Program-made: the position numbers and the translations under genes
In this document: positions 19,260 through 28,673 of the stretch, in pieces
Numbering within the stretch: position 1 is the first letter of the stretch
How the letters are laid out: every line of letters starts with the position of its first letter
Origin: Henriciella marina DSM 19595
GTDB taxonomy: Bacteria > Pseudomonadota > Alphaproteobacteria > Caulobacterales > Hyphomonadaceae
Assembly (NCBI RefSeq): GCF_000376805.1
Contig: NZ_AQXT01000002.1
Span: 2,418,001 to 2,482,000 of the forward strand
DNA length: 64,000 nucleotides
Direction: 5' to 3'
Notes under the pieces: model-generated
The model's database searches: none
What the model was told of the DNA's origin: nothing
Seen by the model: only the letters and a program-made list of their open reading frames with translations

Positions 19260-20077
19260 AACGCCTCGCTGTCATAGGTGACCCGATCGGTCACTCGCTC
19301 TCGCCGCTCATCCATATGACGTGGATCGACACGCTTGGGCTCGATGCCTCCTACGAGTCTATCCGCGTGCCGGCGGGCGAAACGGAAGCCGCGCTCGATG
19401 ATTTTACCCACGAGGGCTTTACCGGCCTCAATGTGACGCTGCCGCATAAACAGGCCGTGCTGGCCAAGGCGACCCGCACGTCGGACGCGGTAAAGGCCAT
19501 CGGCGCCGCCAATACGTTGACCCGACTTTCAGATGGCGGGTGGCAGGCAGACAACACCGATGCGCCGGGCCTCACCGCCGCCCTCGCCAGGCTCGGTCTT
19601 ACAGATTGGGCGGGCAAGACGATTCTCATGCTCGGGGCAGGGGGCGCCGCGCGCGCCGGCCTCTTCGCGCTCGATCAAGCGGGCGCAGAGATCATTCTTC
19701 TCAACCGGACCGTGGAAAAGGCGCAGCACATCCTCGGTGAATGTTGCGCAAGACAACACCGGTCAGGCCCTCTGGATGATCTGGCAGAGGTTTGCGGACA
19801 GGCTGATCTCGTCATCAACACAACGAGCGCAGGCCATGGCGGCAGTCATATTCGCCTGCCATCCGGCGATGGCCGGCTGTTTTACGATATGAGCTACGGC
19901 GCTCCCGCCAGGCCTCAGCTTCAACATGCAGGGGCGCAGGGCTGGAAAACGGAAGACGGCCTTGCCATGCTGGTCTGCCAGGCGGCCGAAAGCTTCTCCA
20001 TCTGGTTCGACGGCAAGCGACCGGACATCGAAATCGCCCTGGCCGTCTGCCGGGCAGCGCTGGAGCAGGATGCATGA
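19256..20077 (+). CDS. aroE: Shikimate dehydrogenase
   Basis: 273 residues; NADPH-dependent reduction of 3-dehydroshikimate in aromatic amino-acid synthesis. GDPIGHSLSPLIH at the N-terminus binds shikimate, LNVTLPHKQAVL carries the catalytic lysine, and MLGAGGAARAGLFAL is the NADP-binding glycine-rich loop. The C-terminal EDGLAMLVCQAAESFSIWF contains the conserved Gln. ATGA overlaps connect it with maf and coaE. Confidence 0.96.
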   Translation: MKRLAVIGDPIGHSLSPLIHMTWIDTLGLDASYESIRVPAGETEAALDDFTHEGFTGLNVTLPHKQAVLAKATRTSDAVKAIGAANTLTRLSDGGWQADNTDAPGLTAALARLGLTDWAGKTILMLGAGGAARAGLFALDQAGAEIILLNRTVEKAQHILGECCARQHRSGPLDDLAEVCGQADLVINTTSAGHGGSHIRLPSGDGRLFYDMSYGAPARPQLQHAGAQGWKTEDGLAMLVCQAAESFSIWFDGKRPDIEIALAVCRAALEQDA

Positions 20078-20679
20078 TTATTCTGGGGCTGACCGGATCT
20101 ATCGGCATGGGAAAAAGCGCAACCGCGGCCATGTTCGCTGACGCTGGCGTGCCGGTCTACGATGCCGATGCGGCCGTGCATTCCATCTATGCCAAGGGCG
20201 GCCACGCCGTGGAGCCGCTTGGCGCGCGTTTCCCCGATGTCATTGTCGATGGCGCTGTCAGCAGGCAGCGCCTCCGCGATATCGTTATGGAAGATCCGGA
20301 CGCGATGAAGGATCTGGAATCCATCGTCCACCCGCTGGTCGGCAAGACACAGATGGAATTTCGCACGGCTGCGCTGAAGTCCGGCGCGCCGCTCGCTGTC
20401 CTCGACATCCCGCTCCTCTATGAGACGGGCGGTGATGCGCGCTGCGATTATGTCGCTGTGGTCAGCGCACCGCCTGAGATCCAGCGCGAACGGGTCATGG
20501 CGCGCCAGGAAATGTCAGAGAGCGACTTTGAAAAGATCGTCGCCAAACAGGTGCCCGACGCCCAGAAACGTGCCCGCGCCGACTTCATCATTTCTACAGC
20601 CTTCGGTTTCGATTTCGCCCGAACACATGTAAACGCGATCATTCATCTCCTCAGCGAAATGGATACCGAAAACCGATGA
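20074..20679 (+). CDS. coaE: Dephospho-CoA kinase
   Basis: 201 residues; last step of coenzyme A synthesis. P-loop GLTGSIGMGKS starts at residue 5; DADAAVHSIYAKGGHAVEPLGARFP is the acceptor-binding part, and LDIPLLYETGGDARCDYVAVVSAP is the conserved lid/core motif. Coupled to aroE and dnaQ by 4-base overlaps. Confidence 0.96.
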   Translation: MIILGLTGSIGMGKSATAAMFADAGVPVYDADAAVHSIYAKGGHAVEPLGARFPDVIVDGAVSRQRLRDIVMEDPDAMKDLESIVHPLVGKTQMEFRTAALKSGAPLAVLDIPLLYETGGDARCDYVAVVSAPPEIQRERVMARQEMSESDFEKIVAKQVPDAQKRARADFIISTAFGFDFARTHVNAIIHLLSEMDTENR

Positions 20680-21380
20680 GTGAGCAGCTTCGTGAAATCG
20701 CCTTCGACACCGAAACCACCGGGCTCAACTGGTCAGGCGATGACCGGATTATCGAGCTTGGCGCCGTTGAACTGATCAATCACGTCGCGACGGGCCGCAC
20801 CTTCCATGAGCGCATCAATCCGCGCCGCGCCGTCTCAGCAAAAACAGTTGAAATAACAGGCATCACGGATGCGATGCTTGTGGATAAGCCCTTCTTCGAA
20901 GATCCCCGGATCGTTGATGCGCTTCTTGAATTTATCGGGGACTCGCCGGTCGTCGCGCATAATGCCGCTTTCGACCGCGGCTTCCTGAACGCAGAACTCA
21001 TCCGTTGCGGCCGGCCGGAAATCCCGCTTGCCCAATGGGTCGATACGCTGGACATCGCGAAAAAGCGCCATCCGGGCGCGCCCGCATCGCTCGATGCGCT
21101 CTGCAAGCGCTACAGTATCGGGCTGGAAGCGCGCACCCTCCACGGGGCCTTGCTCGACAGCCAGCTCCTCGCCGAAGTTTATCTGGAGCTGAAGGGCGGG
21201 CGGGCCCGCGCCTTCGACTTCTCCAACAGCCAGGACATGGATGGCGAAGCGAGCTTCAGACGGGCGCGCGTGCGGCCAGAGCCGCTGGACCGGTCACTCA
21301 CAGGGGCCGAAGAAGCGGCCCATGCGGCATTTGTCGCCACACTCGGCGATAATCCGATCTGGGCCCGCTATCTAAGCTAG
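20676..21380 (+). CDS. dnaQ: DNA polymerase III epsilon subunit (3'-5' exonuclease)
   Basis: 234 residues. DEDDh exonuclease that proofreads for the replicative polymerase. Exo I motif AFDTETTGL (D11, E13), Exo II region VVAHNAAFDRGFLNAEL, Exo III area KRYSIGLEARTLHGALLDSQLLAEVY with the catalytic His and Asp. The C-terminal tail would bind DnaE. Last gene of the ppsR-maf-aroE-coaE-dnaQ operon, closed by a terminator hairpin. Confidence 0.96.
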   Translation: MSEQLREIAFDTETTGLNWSGDDRIIELGAVELINHVATGRTFHERINPRRAVSAKTVEITGITDAMLVDKPFFEDPRIVDALLEFIGDSPVVAHNAAFDRGFLNAELIRCGRPEIPLAQWVDTLDIAKKRHPGAPASLDALCKRYSIGLEARTLHGALLDSQLLAEVYLELKGGRARAFDFSNSQDMDGEASFRRARVRPEPLDRSLTGAEEAAHAAFVATLGDNPIWARYLS

Positions 21381-21388
21381 GTGGGTCG

Positions 21389-21415
21389 CCCCGAGATCAG
21401 CTCTCGGGGTCTTTC
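21389..21415 (+). terminator. Rho-independent terminator after dnaQ
   Basis: Stem CCCCGAGA (21389-21396), loop of 5, stem TCTCGGGG (21402-21409), then TCTTTCTT. It reaches into the end of the convergent secB gene. Confidence 0.7.
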
Positions 21416-21942
21416 TTCTCAGGCTCACCAGCAGGCGCTGGGGCCGCACCCGTCTCGACGCTGGTTTGCGACACGCCATTGGTTTCCTGCTGCGCGCGGG
21501 CGCGCTGCTGGCGGTAGAGAGCCGTGAAGTCGACAGGGTCGATCCGCAGCGGAGGAAAGCCGCCTTCCTGGGTTAGGTCTGCCACCAGACGACGCGCAAA
21601 AGGGAAGAGCAGACGCGGGCACTCGATCAGCAGCATCGCTTCGGTGTCCGTCGGCGAAGCCCCGTTCACCTGGAACAGGCCGGCATATTCAAGCTCGACC
21701 AGAAACAGGGCTGTTTCTTTCGTTCCCGCGCGGGCGTTCAGCTTGAGAATAACCTCAAACACGCCTTCGTCGCGATTCTGGGCATTTGCCTGCACATCAA
21801 TGCCAAGGTCGACATTTGGCTGCTCGTTGACGCGCGCACCCGGGTTTTCGAACGAAAGGTCCTTGATGTACTGGTTCAGGACGCGAAGGCTCGGACCGGC
21901 TGGCTGTTGCGGTTGTGCAGCGGTATCTGTCGTATCTGACAT
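21397..21942 (-). CDS. secB: Protein-export chaperone SecB
   Basis: 181 residues. SecB tetramers keep preproteins unfolded and hand them to SecA. LRVLNQYIKDLSFENPGA near the N-terminus and FLVELEYAGLFQVNG, then LLIECPRLLFPFARRLVADLTQEGGFPPLRIDPVDFTALY, are the family blocks. The C-terminal tail is long, acidic and Ala/Pro-rich. Start 21942 (MSDTTDT) is preferred over an upstream frame. It is divergent from the Tim44-like gene, as in other alphaproteobacteria. Confidence 0.96.
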   Translation of the reverse strand: MSDTTDTAAQPQQPAGPSLRVLNQYIKDLSFENPGARVNEQPNVDLGIDVQANAQNRDEGVFEVILKLNARAGTKETALFLVELEYAGLFQVNGASPTDTEAMLLIECPRLLFPFARRLVADLTQEGGFPPLRIDPVDFTALYRQQRARAQQETNGVSQTSVETGAAPAPAGEPEKKDPES

Positions 21943-22067
21943 TACAGGGAAATCCTCTGAAAACTGGGTTTCGCGCCTATCATGGGGCCTCTGCTTGCGC
22001 AACAACGGGTGGCACAGGGAAAAAGCTGACTATATGACACCTTGTAATACCCCTCCACGGAGACGAA

Positions 22068-22673
22068 ATGTCCTCTTCGATGATCGAACTTCTCCTTCTT
22101 GCCGCAATCGCCGTCTTTGTCGGTTGGCGGCTTTACACGACGCTTGGTAGCGACGCCGGCCCGCCCGAAGGGCGCCAGCGGAACCAGCAGCCAGCGACGA
22201 CAGCGAAACCGACGGCGCCGCCGAGAGAGAACCCGGCAGGTCTGCGCCCGGCTTTCACGGGCCCGGCTGCCAGTGGGCTTGAGGCAATTCACGGCGCCGA
22301 TCCGAGCTTTGATCCCAAGGAATTTCTGGCCGGGGCGCGCTCAGCTTACGAAATGCTCGCGAAAGCATTTGCCGATGGCGACCGCGACACACTCGGCAAA
22401 TGGCTCGACACCGATGTCTATGAGGCATGGGACGCTGCAATTGCCGAGCGTGAGAAAACAAACGCCGAAGCGCCGCAGCTTCTTCGCCTGAAAAAGAGCG
22501 AGATCGACGCCGCGGACCTCGATGATACGGGCACTGCGCGCGTGACCGTCCGCTTTCAGGCAGAGCTTGGCGTTGGTGACATGACCCGGACCTCAGAAGA
22601 ATTCTGGACCTTCATGCGCGACACCGGCACCGATGATCCCAACTGGCTCCTCGACGACGTCGACACGCCGTGA
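22068..22673 (+). CDS. Tim44-domain inner-membrane protein (TimA-like)
   Basis: 201 residues with one N-terminal membrane anchor (about residues 5-22), a Pro/Gln-rich linker (30-65), and a C-terminal Tim44-like domain (about 80-200) with FDPKEFLAGARSAYEMLAKAFADGDRDTLGKWL and FQAELGVGDMTRTSEEFWTF. These are bacterial relatives of the mitochondrial import-motor subunit, of uncertain role. ATG at 22068; a second ATG at 22080 is also possible. Divergent from secB and upstream of mltA. Confidence 0.88.
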   Translation: MSSSMIELLLLAAIAVFVGWRLYTTLGSDAGPPEGRQRNQQPATTAKPTAPPRENPAGLRPAFTGPAASGLEAIHGADPSFDPKEFLAGARSAYEMLAKAFADGDRDTLGKWLDTDVYEAWDAAIAEREKTNAEAPQLLRLKKSEIDAADLDDTGTARVTVRFQAELGVGDMTRTSEEFWTFMRDTGTDDPNWLLDDVDTP

Positions 22674-22749
22674 TCTTGCGAGCGGGTCTTCAGTAACGCT
22701 GAGACTTTGCGGTTGTCGACATTGGCAAAACCAGTCAATTCTTGCGGCC

Positions 22750-24060
22750 ATGAAAAGACTGATCGGCCTGATAATGGCGGCCTCCCTGACCGCTGCCTGC
22801 GCAACCTCTCCAGAAGGCGGGACTGACCGGGAAACGCGCACGCGCCATGCCGCCCATACCGATGTCGCGATGGGCCACCCCCAGCCGACACCCGCTTCAC
22901 GGCGCCCGGCCGAGCGCCCGCCTGAAAACGAGACCCCCGGCGAGCCCGGTTCCGGCGTTCAGGCTGCGCCAGCGCCTGCTGCATTTGCAACGCTCCCCGG
23001 TTGGTCAGAGGCCGAAATCTATCCGGGCGTCATGGCGCTGAAGAAAAGCTGCAGGGTTTTTCGCGAAGGCGCAGCTGATGCGCCCGTATCATCCGTTGCG
23101 CCTTGGGCCGGCCAGACGATGGACTGGCTTCCAGCTTGCGCCGCCCTTGAGGTCGTTCAGGATGAGGCAAGCGCCCGCACCGTCATGCAGGCACTTTTCC
23201 GCCCTGTTGAGATTAATTCGCCTAATGGCGAATCGCGGTTCACGGGCTATTTCGAGCCCGTCTATGAGGCGCGCACCACGCCAGAGCCACCCTTCACCGA
23301 ACCTGTCCCCGCCTATCCGCGTGATCTTGAGCGCGAAAGCGGCGTCGGCATTTTCCAGCGCCTTCCAAACGGGTCGCGCAGGCCCTATCCCGACCGCGCC
23401 GCGATCACTGCTGCCGGGGTGGAGCCGCTGGCCTACGCTCATCCAGCCGATGTCTTTTTTCTGCAGATCCAGGGCTCCGGCAAACTCGTCTTTCCGGACG
23501 GCTCAGTCCTGAAGGCCGTCTATGCCAGCCATAATGGCCACCGGTTTGGATCGACCGCGAACTGGCTCCTCGAGCGCGGCTGGATTTCGCGGGGCGAGGC
23601 CTCGATGCAGGGGATCCGCGCCTGGATGGACCGCGCGACGCCAGAACAGGTGCGCGCGGCGATGAATGCCAATCCGCGCTATATCTTCTTCACGCTCGAA
23701 GAACCTGAAGACGGCGACACCGGACCGAAAGGCGCGATGGGGGTTCCGCTAACCCCGCTCGGCTCTGTCGCGATCGACCGCGACCACAATCCTATGGGCG
23801 TTCCGATGTTCATCCAGACGACAGCGCCAGGACTTGGCGGCGACTGGTCAGGGCTCCTGGTCGCGCAGGATACGGGCGGCGCGGTGAACGGCCCTGTGCG
23901 CGGTGACATTTATTTCGGCACAGGCAAGGAGGCGGGCGAGCGCGCAGGCACGATGAATGCGCCGGGACGCCTCTGGGTCCTGCTTCCGCGTGCCGTGGCA
24001 GACCAGATTCCGGGCATTGATGCCTTTGCAGACCTTGGCCGAGGGCCCGCAGCCCCCTAG
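22750..24060 (+). CDS. mltA: Membrane-bound lytic murein transglycosylase A
   Basis: 436 residues. Lipoprotein signal with lipobox TAAC (Cys17), a Pro-rich linker to about 80, then the MltA barrel domain (FTGYFEPVYEARTTPEPPFTEPVPAYP, HPADVFFLQIQGSGKLVFPDGS) and the 3D domain with catalytic Asp in GDWSGLLVAQDTGGAVNGPVRGDIYFGTG. It cuts glycan strands and leaves anhydro-muramic ends, probably at the outer membrane. ATG at 22750 is chosen because the lipobox follows directly. A 9-bp gap leads into the Smr gene. Confidence 0.95.
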   Translation: MKRLIGLIMAASLTAACATSPEGGTDRETRTRHAAHTDVAMGHPQPTPASRRPAERPPENETPGEPGSGVQAAPAPAAFATLPGWSEAEIYPGVMALKKSCRVFREGAADAPVSSVAPWAGQTMDWLPACAALEVVQDEASARTVMQALFRPVEINSPNGESRFTGYFEPVYEARTTPEPPFTEPVPAYPRDLERESGVGIFQRLPNGSRRPYPDRAAITAAGVEPLAYAHPADVFFLQIQGSGKLVFPDGSVLKAVYASHNGHRFGSTANWLLERGWISRGEASMQGIRAWMDRATPEQVRAAMNANPRYIFFTLEEPEDGDTGPKGAMGVPLTPLGSVAIDRDHNPMGVPMFIQTTAPGLGGDWSGLLVAQDTGGAVNGPVRGDIYFGTGKEAGERAGTMNAPGRLWVLLPRAVADQIPGIDAFADLGRGPAAP

Positions 24061-24069
24061 ATCGGCTCA

Positions 24070-24591
24070 ATGAGCGACCGCCCTCTCAGACCTGATGAGA
24101 AGAAAGCCTGGGAACAGGTTCGCCGCTCTATTCGCCCGCTCCATGCGCAGAAATCGGCGCCGAGATCCCGCGCGCCATCGCTTTCTCGCTCACCCGAAAG
24201 CGGGCCCGCTACCGAACAGACGCTCGGCACGCCCGAAAAAACACCGTCCCGACACCGCCTGAACACCCCCAGCACACCGCTCGATCGAAGCACCGACAAG
24301 GCGGTGCGCCGTGGCAAAGTATCGATCTCTGCCCGCTTCGACCTGCACGGTCACACCCAGGCCTCCGCCTGGACCGCGCTCCCGGCTTTCCTTGTCCGAG
24401 AGCAGGCCCGCGGTAGCCGATGCGTGATCGTGATTACGGGTAAGGGCAAGGAAAGCGGGGGGGTTCTGCGCCAGAACTTCCTGCGCTGGATCGAAATGCC
24501 AGAAGCCCGGCCGGTCATTTCCGGATATGCGACCGCGCACCCCAAACATGGCGGCGCAGGGGCGTTCTACGTTTTCCTGCGGAAACGCTAG
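24070..24591 (+). CDS. Smr-domain protein
   Basis: 173 residues. Basic, disordered N-terminal part (1-75) followed by a Smr domain: FDLHGHTQASAW (D91-LHG94), then CVIVITGKGKESGGVLRQ and YATAHPKHGGAGAFYVFLRKR. Smr domains are nucleases or nucleic-acid-binding modules related to the MutS2 C-terminus; DLHG and the TGKGK loop are the conserved active-site parts. Role unknown. The stop overlaps that of the convergent hisE by 4 bases. Confidence 0.9.
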   Translation: MSDRPLRPDEKKAWEQVRRSIRPLHAQKSAPRSRAPSLSRSPESGPATEQTLGTPEKTPSRHRLNTPSTPLDRSTDKAVRRGKVSISARFDLHGHTQASAWTALPAFLVREQARGSRCVIVITGKGKESGGVLRQNFLRWIEMPEARPVISGYATAHPKHGGAGAFYVFLRKR

Positions 24592-24944
24592 TCCTTCGGC
24601 GTGCGGGAAGCTTTCTCCGCGAGGCCAGAAACTCCGCGCCGTTCAGCAAGAGCGTCCGCAACCATATCCAGTGAAACCCCCTTTGCCCGCAGGCCAACCA
24701 GCAGGTGGAAGATGAGATCAGCGGTTTCGGACGCGACTTCCTTGCGCCCCTGCGCGGCGATGGCGAGGGCAACTTCGGCGCCTTCTTCTGCGATTTTCTT
24801 TCCGCAGCGGATTGGCCCGGACTGGAGAAGTCTCGCCGTGTAGCTTCGCTCCGGATTTCCATCGACACGGCTGTCCACCGTTGCGGCCAGAAGGGCCACA
24901 AGCTCGTTCAGGCGTTGGGCGGAGCCGAGATCGGTCTTCGACAT
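24588..24944 (-). CDS. hisE: Phosphoribosyl-ATP pyrophosphatase
   Basis: 118 residues; second step of histidine synthesis, hydrolysing PR-ATP to PR-AMP. MazG-like helical fold with KIAEEGAEVALAIAAQGRKEVASETADLIFHLLVGLRAKG; the E-E-x-E and E-x-x-D metal ligands are intact. Start 24944 gives the family length. Last gene of the hisH-A-F-E run; a 19-bp gap follows hisF. Confidence 0.96.
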   Translation of the reverse strand: MSKTDLGSAQRLNELVALLAATVDSRVDGNPERSYTARLLQSGPIRCGKKIAEEGAEVALAIAAQGRKEVASETADLIFHLLVGLRAKGVSLDMVADALAERRGVSGLAEKASRTPKD

Positions 24945-24963
24945 GTCGTTTGGTCCAGTTGCG

Positions 24964-25722
24964 TTAAAGAGGGCGTACCGGCGCACCGGCAGCAGAGAGG
25001 GCTTGGCGCGCTTCAGCCAGGCTGACTTCGCCAAAATGAAAGATAGAGGCCGCAAGCACGGCGGTTGCGCCACCTTCCAGAATGGCCGGCGGCAAATGCT
25101 CGGCAGAGCCTGCACCGCCAGACGCGATAACCGGAAGTGATACAGCCGACGTCACCGCTTTCAACAGGGCAATATCATAGCCCGATTTGGTGCCGTCGCG
25201 GTCCATAGAGGTCAGCAGGATTTCGCCTGCGCCGCGTTTTTCGGCTTCTTTGGCAAACTCGACCGCATCAATGCCGGTGGGCCGACGCCCGCCATGGGTG
25301 AAGATTTCCCAATGATCGCCGGTCTGGCGCGCATCGATCGCCACAACGACGGCCTGTCGCCCGGCACGTGCGGCGCATTCCGCGATCACGCCGGGATTGG
25401 CAACCGCCGCAGAATTGATCGCCACTTTATCGGCGCCAGAGCGGAGCAGCTGGACAAGATCTTCGCCGCTGCGAACGCCGCCGCCAACGGTGAGCGGCAT
25501 AAAGCACTGCTCTGCGGTCCGCCGGACAACGTCCAGCATGGTGCCACGCCCTTCATGGCTCGCCGTTATGTCGAGGAAGCAGAGCTCATCGGCGCCCGCC
25601 GCATCATAGGCCTTGGCCAGTGCGACCGGATCGCCCGCATCGCGCAGATCGATGAAGTTCACACCTTTCACGGTGCGTCCATCCTTCACATCGAGGCAGG
25701 GTATGATGCGCGATTTGAGCAT
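24964..25722 (-). CDS. hisF: Imidazole glycerol phosphate synthase, cyclase subunit
   Basis: 252-residue half-barrel enzyme that uses ammonia from HisH to make IGP and AICAR. D11 in [16 protein letters not shown] and the second catalytic Asp in [15 protein letters not shown] are present; VTVGGG-like [13 protein letters not shown] and the phosphate-binding [13 protein letters not shown] complete the fold. It starts immediately after hisA (adjacent, no gap). Confidence 0.97.
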   Translation of the reverse strand: MLKSRIIPCLDVKDGRTVKGVNFIDLRDAGDPVALAKAYDAAGADELCFLDITASHEGRGTMLDVVRRTAEQCFMPLTVGGGVRSGEDLVQLLRSGADKVAINSAAVANPGVIAECAARAGRQAVVVAIDARQTGDHWEIFTHGGRRPTGIDAVEFAKEAEKRGAGEILLTSMDRDGTKSGYDIALLKAVTSAVSLPVIASGGAGSAEHLPPAILEGGATAVLAASIFHFGEVSLAEARQALSAAGAPVRPL

Positions 25723-26466
25723 TTATTCAGCCCCTGCCGCCTTGATGGCGTCTGCGGGATCGATATCGCCATCATAAAGTGCACGGCCGAGGATCGTCCC
25801 GGCAATAGCGCGCCTACCCTTTGCCTCGCGGAGGGCGGAAATGTCCTCAACGCGGGCGAGGCCGCCTGACGCGATCACCGGAATTGAAACCGCGTCAGCC
25901 ATTTCAGCGGTGAAATCGACATTGATGCCGGTCTTGGTGCCATCGCGGGAAATGTCCGTCACGATCAGGGCCGCCACGCCGCAGCCTTCGAACTGCTTTG
26001 CGAGCTCTACCGCTTTCATGTCCGATGTTTCGGCCCAGCCCTCGACGGCGACGCGGCCATCGCGTGCATCGATGCCGACGACGATCTGGTTTTCGAAGGC
26101 TTTTGCAGCGGTTTTGACGAGGTCAGGATCGCGCAGCGCGGCTGTACCCAGGATCACCCGGCTGAGGCCAGCGTCCAGCCAGGCGTCGATCTGCGCGCGC
26201 GTGCGGATGCCGCCGCCGAGCTGTACCGGCATATCGGTCGCAGCCAGGATGGCCCGCACTGCGTCACCATTGGCGCTGTCGCCCGCGAAAGCACCATTGA
26301 GATCAACGACGTGCAGCCGGTCGAAGCCCATCTTCTTGAACCGCATCGCCTGATCGGCCGGGTCGGTGTTGAAGGCGGTCGCCTTGTCCATGTCGCCGCG
26401 CAGCAGACGCACGCACGTCCCGTCCTTCAGGTCGATGGCAGGCCAGAGCTCGAAAGCATTGGTCAT
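25723..26466 (-). CDS. hisA: ProFAR isomerase HisA
   Basis: 247 residues; isomerises ProFAR to PRFAR. Catalytic D12 in [18 protein letters not shown] and the second Asp in [13 protein letters not shown] are intact, with [13 protein letters not shown] and [13 protein letters not shown] phosphate-binding loops. The start ATG at 26466 overlaps the hisH stop (ATGA), indicating coupling; the in-frame upstream ATG inside hisH is rejected. Confidence 0.97.
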   Translation of the reverse strand: MTNAFELWPAIDLKDGTCVRLLRGDMDKATAFNTDPADQAMRFKKMGFDRLHVVDLNGAFAGDSANGDAVRAILAATDMPVQLGGGIRTRAQIDAWLDAGLSRVILGTAALRDPDLVKTAAKAFENQIVVGIDARDGRVAVEGWAETSDMKAVELAKQFEGCGVAALIVTDISRDGTKTGINVDFTAEMADAVSIPVIASGGLARVEDISALREAKGRRAIAGTILGRALYDGDIDPADAIKAAGAE

Positions 26467-27107
26467 TCGGGGCTCCACTCAAGGAAGTTGGATAGCAGTT
26501 TCAGGCCGACGCGCTGGCTTTTTTCAGGGTGAAACTGGGTCGCGACCAGATTGTCCCGGCCGATCATCGCCGTGAGGGTTTCGCCATATTCGGTGGCTGC
26601 CAGCACAGAGGCCGGGTCAGCGGCCCTGAAACTGTAGGAATGGGTGAAATAAACGTGGGGGTCCTCGCCGAGGCCTTCCAGCACCGGATGGGGCTGCCTG
26701 ATCTCAAGACCGTTCCAGCCCATATGCGGCACTTTCAGGCCCTCGCCAGGATTGATCCGGTCGACATCGCCGCTGATCCAGTCGAGCCCCGGTGTTGCCC
26801 CGTCTTCGAGACCGCGCGTTGCGAGCAGCTGCATCCCGACGCAGATACCCAGAAATGGCACCGACCGGCCAATCGCGGCCTCGGTAAGCGCCTCAACCAG
26901 TCCGGTTTCTGCCCGCAAGCCACGGGCGCAATCGGCAAAATGCCCGACACCCGGCAGCACAATCCGGTCTGCCGCCCGCACCCGGCCTGGGTCATCTGTC
27001 ACGGTCACTTTTACAGACCGCGCACAACTCTGGGCTGCCGCATTCAATGCGCGTTCGGCCGAATGCAGATTGCCGGAGCCGTAATCAATGAGAACAAGAT
27101 CAGTCAT
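26463..27107 (-). CDS. hisH: Imidazole glycerol phosphate synthase, glutaminase subunit
   Basis: 214-residue class I glutamine amidotransferase feeding ammonia to HisF. Nucleophile Cys in [11 protein letters not shown], and the His-Glu pair in [14 protein letters not shown]. Oxyanion motif VLPGVGHF is present. It is the first gene of the downstream his cluster; a promoter is expected in the 108-bp gap to the divergent M20 gene. Confidence 0.96.
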   Translation of the reverse strand: MTDLVLIDYGSGNLHSAERALNAAAQSCARSVKVTVTDDPGRVRAADRIVLPGVGHFADCARGLRAETGLVEALTEAAIGRSVPFLGICVGMQLLATRGLEDGATPGLDWISGDVDRINPGEGLKVPHMGWNGLEIRQPHPVLEGLGEDPHVYFTHSYSFRAADPASVLAATEYGETLTAMIGRDNLVATQFHPEKSQRVGLKLLSNFLEWSPE

Positions 27108-27215
27108 CGCCTGCGCTCTTAGCTGCGCTGGGGCGATAGGAAAAGTGGCCTTGGCTTGATTGATGCGGATGCCTGTCGCAAGGTCCGCTCGTATTCAAGA
27201 TCGGAGACCTTTTTC

Positions 27216-28652
27216 ATGCGCCTCATTCCCTCCCTCATCGCCCTCGGCTTTGCCACGGCCAGCCTCGCTCTGCCCGCCGCCAGTGATCCGTCCACCGAAG
27301 CGGCCTCTGAGCTGGTCGAGGCCCGTTCGGGGATGACCGAAGAGATCGCGCAAAGCCTGTGGGACTGGGCCGAGGTCGGCTATCAGGAAACCCAATCCTC
27401 GCAGCTTCTGCAGGATCAGCTGGAGATGGAAGGCTTCACTATTGAGGCCGGCGTTGCCGATATCCCGACCGCCTTCATCGCAGAATACGGCTCTGGGGGT
27501 CCGGTGATCGCGATCCTCGCAGAGATGGATGCGCTTCCGGGCATCAACCAGGGCGCAACGCCTGTGCGTGAGCCTGTCGAGAACAAGCATGCCGGTCAGG
27601 CCTGCGGCCACAACCTCTTTGGCGCGGGATCGGTCTCTGCGGCCGTGGCGATCCGGCACTGGCTGGAAGACACGGGCACCGAAGGCACTGTGCGTCTCTA
27701 TGGCACGCCTGCTGAAGAAGGTGGCAGCGGCAAGGTTTACATGGTTCGCGCAGGCCTTTTCGATGATGTCGACATCGCCTTCCACTGGCATCCGTCGGAT
27801 CGCAACTCGGCCGCCGCCTCCACCACGCTGGCGAACCGGTCGGCCAAATTCCGCTTCAGCGGGATTTCAGCGCATGCCGCCGGCGCACCGGAGCGTGGAC
27901 GCTCTGCGCTCGACGGGGTCGAAGCGATGAACATGATGGCAAACATGATGCATGAGCACATGCCGCAGGATGCGCGCATGCACTATGTCATCACCTCCGG
28001 CGGCGAAGCCCCGAACGTGGTGCCCGATTTCGCCGAGGTCTTTTATTATGTCCGCCATCCTGAACCTGTCGGCGTCGAAGCCCTCTGGTCGCGCCTGGAA
28101 GATACCGCCCGCGGCGCTGCTACGGGCACGGGCACGGAAGTCGAGTGGGAAATCATCCACGGCAACAATCCGCTCTTGGTCAACGAGACGCTGGCAAAGA
28201 TGATGGACTCCAAGCTGCGTGAGCTTGGCGGCATTACCTATACTGCTGAAGAACAGCAGTTCGCCGAGAGCATCGCCTCCACCTTCGACAATCCGCGCAA
28301 TGAGCTCGGCTCGGAAGAAGAGATCCAGCCCTATGAGGTCTCACTCGGTTATGGCTCCACCGATGTCGGTGACGTCTCCTTTGCGGCGCCGACCGTCGGT
28401 CTGCGCACGGCCACCTGGGTGCCCGGCACGTCGGCCCACAGCTGGCAGGCGGTTGCGGCCAGCGGCATGTCGATCGGTGAAAAGGGCACAGAGCTTGCCG
28501 CCAAGACACTGACCGCGGCGGCGATCGAGCTTTATCAGAACCCGGAAATGGTCGAAGCGGCCAAGGAAGAGTTCGAAGAAAAGCGCGGGCCGGACTATGA
28601 GTACAAGTCCCTGCTCGGCGACCGCGAGCCGCCGCTGGACTATCGCAACTAG
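27216..28652 (+). CDS. Secreted M20-family amidohydrolase (AbgB-like)
   Basis: 478 residues. Signal peptide MRLIPSLIALGFATASLALPA (cut near 21). The M20 di-metal core is seen in ILAEMDALPG, QACGHNLFGAGS, GTPAEEGGSGK and IAFHWHPSD; the lid domain has ISAHAAGAPERGRSALDGVEAM. The family removes amino-acid or aminobenzoyl groups from amide conjugates; the substrate here is unknown and it would act in the periplasm. It is one of two plus-strand genes lying between hisB and hisH. The upstream in-frame start is rejected because it would bury the signal peptide. Confidence 0.9.
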   Translation: MRLIPSLIALGFATASLALPAASDPSTEAASELVEARSGMTEEIAQSLWDWAEVGYQETQSSQLLQDQLEMEGFTIEAGVADIPTAFIAEYGSGGPVIAILAEMDALPGINQGATPVREPVENKHAGQACGHNLFGAGSVSAAVAIRHWLEDTGTEGTVRLYGTPAEEGGSGKVYMVRAGLFDDVDIAFHWHPSDRNSAAASTTLANRSAKFRFSGISAHAAGAPERGRSALDGVEAMNMMANMMHEHMPQDARMHYVITSGGEAPNVVPDFAEVFYYVRHPEPVGVEALWSRLEDTARGAATGTGTEVEWEIIHGNNPLLVNETLAKMMDSKLRELGGITYTAEEQQFAESIASTFDNPRNELGSEEEIQPYEVSLGYGSTDVGDVSFAAPTVGLRTATWVPGTSAHSWQAVAASGMSIGEKGTELAAKTLTAAAIELYQNPEMVEAAKEEFEEKRGPDYEYKSLLGDREPPLDYRN

Positions 28653-28673
28653 AAATCTGAAGGAATAGCCCGA